This document shows, piece by piece, positions 63,378 to 64,000 of a DNA stretch of 64,000 bases. The notes beneath the pieces were generated by a model that saw only the letters and a program-made list of their open reading frames with translations, was not told the DNA's origin and did not search any database. Source of the DNA: a marine gamma proteobacterium HTCC2143 (GTDB lineage Bacteria; Pseudomonadota; Gammaproteobacteria; Pseudomonadales; Dasaniaceae); the NCBI GenBank assembly GCA_000169075.1, contig AAVT01000006.1, positions 126,501 to 190,500 on the forward strand. Reading direction: 5' to 3'. Positions within the stretch are counted from its first letter, which is position 1; each line of letters opens with the position of its first letter. Made by a program: the position numbers and the translations under genes.

Positions 63378-63467
63378 GATGAAGGGCCGTCACTGGCTGT
63401 TGAATGGAGTGACCTTTACGGAAGTGACGACGACTTAAACATATCAATGCACGAGATAGAGTTGTAA
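63378..63467 (+). pseudogene. C-terminal gene fragment abutting repeat 6
   Basis: Right after the repeat, the frame reads DEGPSLAVEWSDLYGSDDD... to a TAA, with protein-like composition. Its 5' part is missing, so it is a truncated gene of unknown identity. Confidence 0.5.
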
Positions 63468-63565
63468 CACCGCCCTGAATGGCGAAGGAAAGAGAACTTG
63501 TCCAAGTTTATGCCTTGAAACCTTCGATAAAGCAGTAAAAACGTGAAAACGTGTGACAAATGAGC

Positions 63566-63658
63566 TTTTGTGTGACAGCGCCTGTAGAGATATGCTCTAC
63601 AGGCCGCATATATGGTGGGCCGTGCTGGATTCGAACCAGCGACCAATTGGTTAAAAGC
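63566..63658. repeat. Right 93-bp attachment repeat
   Basis: It includes the 3' half of the intact tRNA-Lys gene and its terminator, matching 50914-51006 with one mismatch. It marks the second island boundary. Confidence 0.85.
63581..63603 (-). terminator. tRNA-Lys terminator hairpin
   Basis: CCTGTAGAG pairs with CTCTACAGG around the loop CATAT, just after the tRNA 3' end on the minus strand. Confidence 0.65.
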
Positions 63659-63688
63659 CAACTGCTCTACCAACTGAGCTAACGGCCC
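63613..63688 (-). tRNA. tRNA-Lys (UUU)
   Basis: The 76-nt reverse strand reads GGGCCGTTAGCTCAG at its start, has an anticodon loop with TTT and a T-arm GGTTCGAATCC, and ends in GCCCACCA. Acceptor pairing GGGCCGT with ACGGCCC is perfect, so the gene is functional. It is the attachment site for the island. Confidence 0.97.
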
Positions 63689-63757
63689 TTGAAGGAGGCG
63701 CATATACTAATGATTTCATTGAAAAAAACAAGTCTTTTTCAACGAGTTCTGAACTTT

Positions 63758-63967
63758 TTATTGGTTATTTGCCCTGATCACCATCCAATAGAGGAGGGGG
63801 GTCATAATCACCCACGGGATCTGACCCTGCAAGGTTGCCGGGTGACCAGCAATCTCAAATAGTATTGGATTAAACCTAGGGCTAGTTGGGGCCATTGGCG
63901 GCCAAGCAAGAACGCCAGAAGTTATCTGGTCAGCGTAGACAACCATCTCTGCATAAATTTTGCAGTA
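63758..63967 (-). pseudogene. Possible frameshifted membrane-protein C-terminus
   Basis: The frame ends with PWVIMTPLLYWMVIRANNQ and has two hydrophobic stretches. An upstream frame ALAILFPWLIL near the edge ends in a stop, so a frameshift is likely. The gene continues off the window. Identity unknown. Confidence 0.3.
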
Positions 63968-64000
63968 TTAGCCAAGGGAATAAAATGGCGAGCGCTCCCC

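Overview
The window looks like a chromosomal segment of a free-living, probably marine gammaproteobacterium. The evidence is a ruvC-ruvA-ruvB-ybgC-tolQRAB-pal-cpoB-queE run in the usual gammaproteobacterial order, RND efflux, a GGDEF/EAL sensor, and many oxidative or acyl-CoA catabolic enzymes (Baeyer-Villiger monooxygenase, nitronate monooxygenase, nitroreductase, acyl-CoA synthetase, thioesterases, hydratases, haloalkane dehalogenase). Species cannot be assigned from sequence alone.

Layout: 0-10 kb holds an edge-truncated asparagine synthase, a cold-shock-domain protein, small conserved proteins, a Baeyer-Villiger monooxygenase, a two-gene operon with a probable selenoprotein (in-frame TGA in a UGSC motif), a DJ-1/PfpI protein and a FrnE-type DsbA protein. 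10-25 kb holds a structured RNA leader ahead of a double-hotdog thioesterase, a binding-protein/histidine-kinase pair, an AfsA-like gene with a HAD phosphatase behind a sigma-54 promoter, a REC-PAS-GGDEF-EAL protein, and a protein resembling eukaryotic arginine methyltransferases. 25-37 kb is catabolic and regulatory: a TetR/haloalkane dehalogenase operon with a palindromic operator, acyl-CoA synthetase, nitroreductase, and a GntR-RND operon behind four tandem 14-bp operator repeats. 37.7-46.1 kb is the housekeeping ruv/tol-pal block.

47-63.7 kb is accessory DNA next to an intact tRNA-Lys(UUU) gene on the minus strand. A 93-bp direct repeat (3' half of tRNA-Lys plus its terminator) occurs at 50914-51006 and 63566-63658 and bounds a 12.6-kb island; a more decayed tRNA-Lys scrap near 47.75 kb suggests an older insertion. 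No integrase gene is in the window. Inside the island an approximately 88-bp repeat occurs six times plus one partial copy, always in the same orientation. It ends in a sequence close to the oriIS end of IS91/ISCR rolling-circle elements, and one copy lies just downstream of the only intact IS91-type transposase. The copies divide the island into segments carrying a DUF1330 protein, an AT-rich acyltransferase with an RTX fragment, a serine hydrolase, and a TetR/PhyH/2-hydroxyacid dehydrogenase module. Several copies abut truncated genes.

Most notable points: the UGA-containing UGSC gene with a plausible bacterial SECIS, the AfsA-HAD pair under sigma-54 control, the bacterial PRMT-like gene, the multi-copy oriIS-like repeats, and the three-stem leader RNA. 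Functions are assigned from remembered family motifs; no database search was run.
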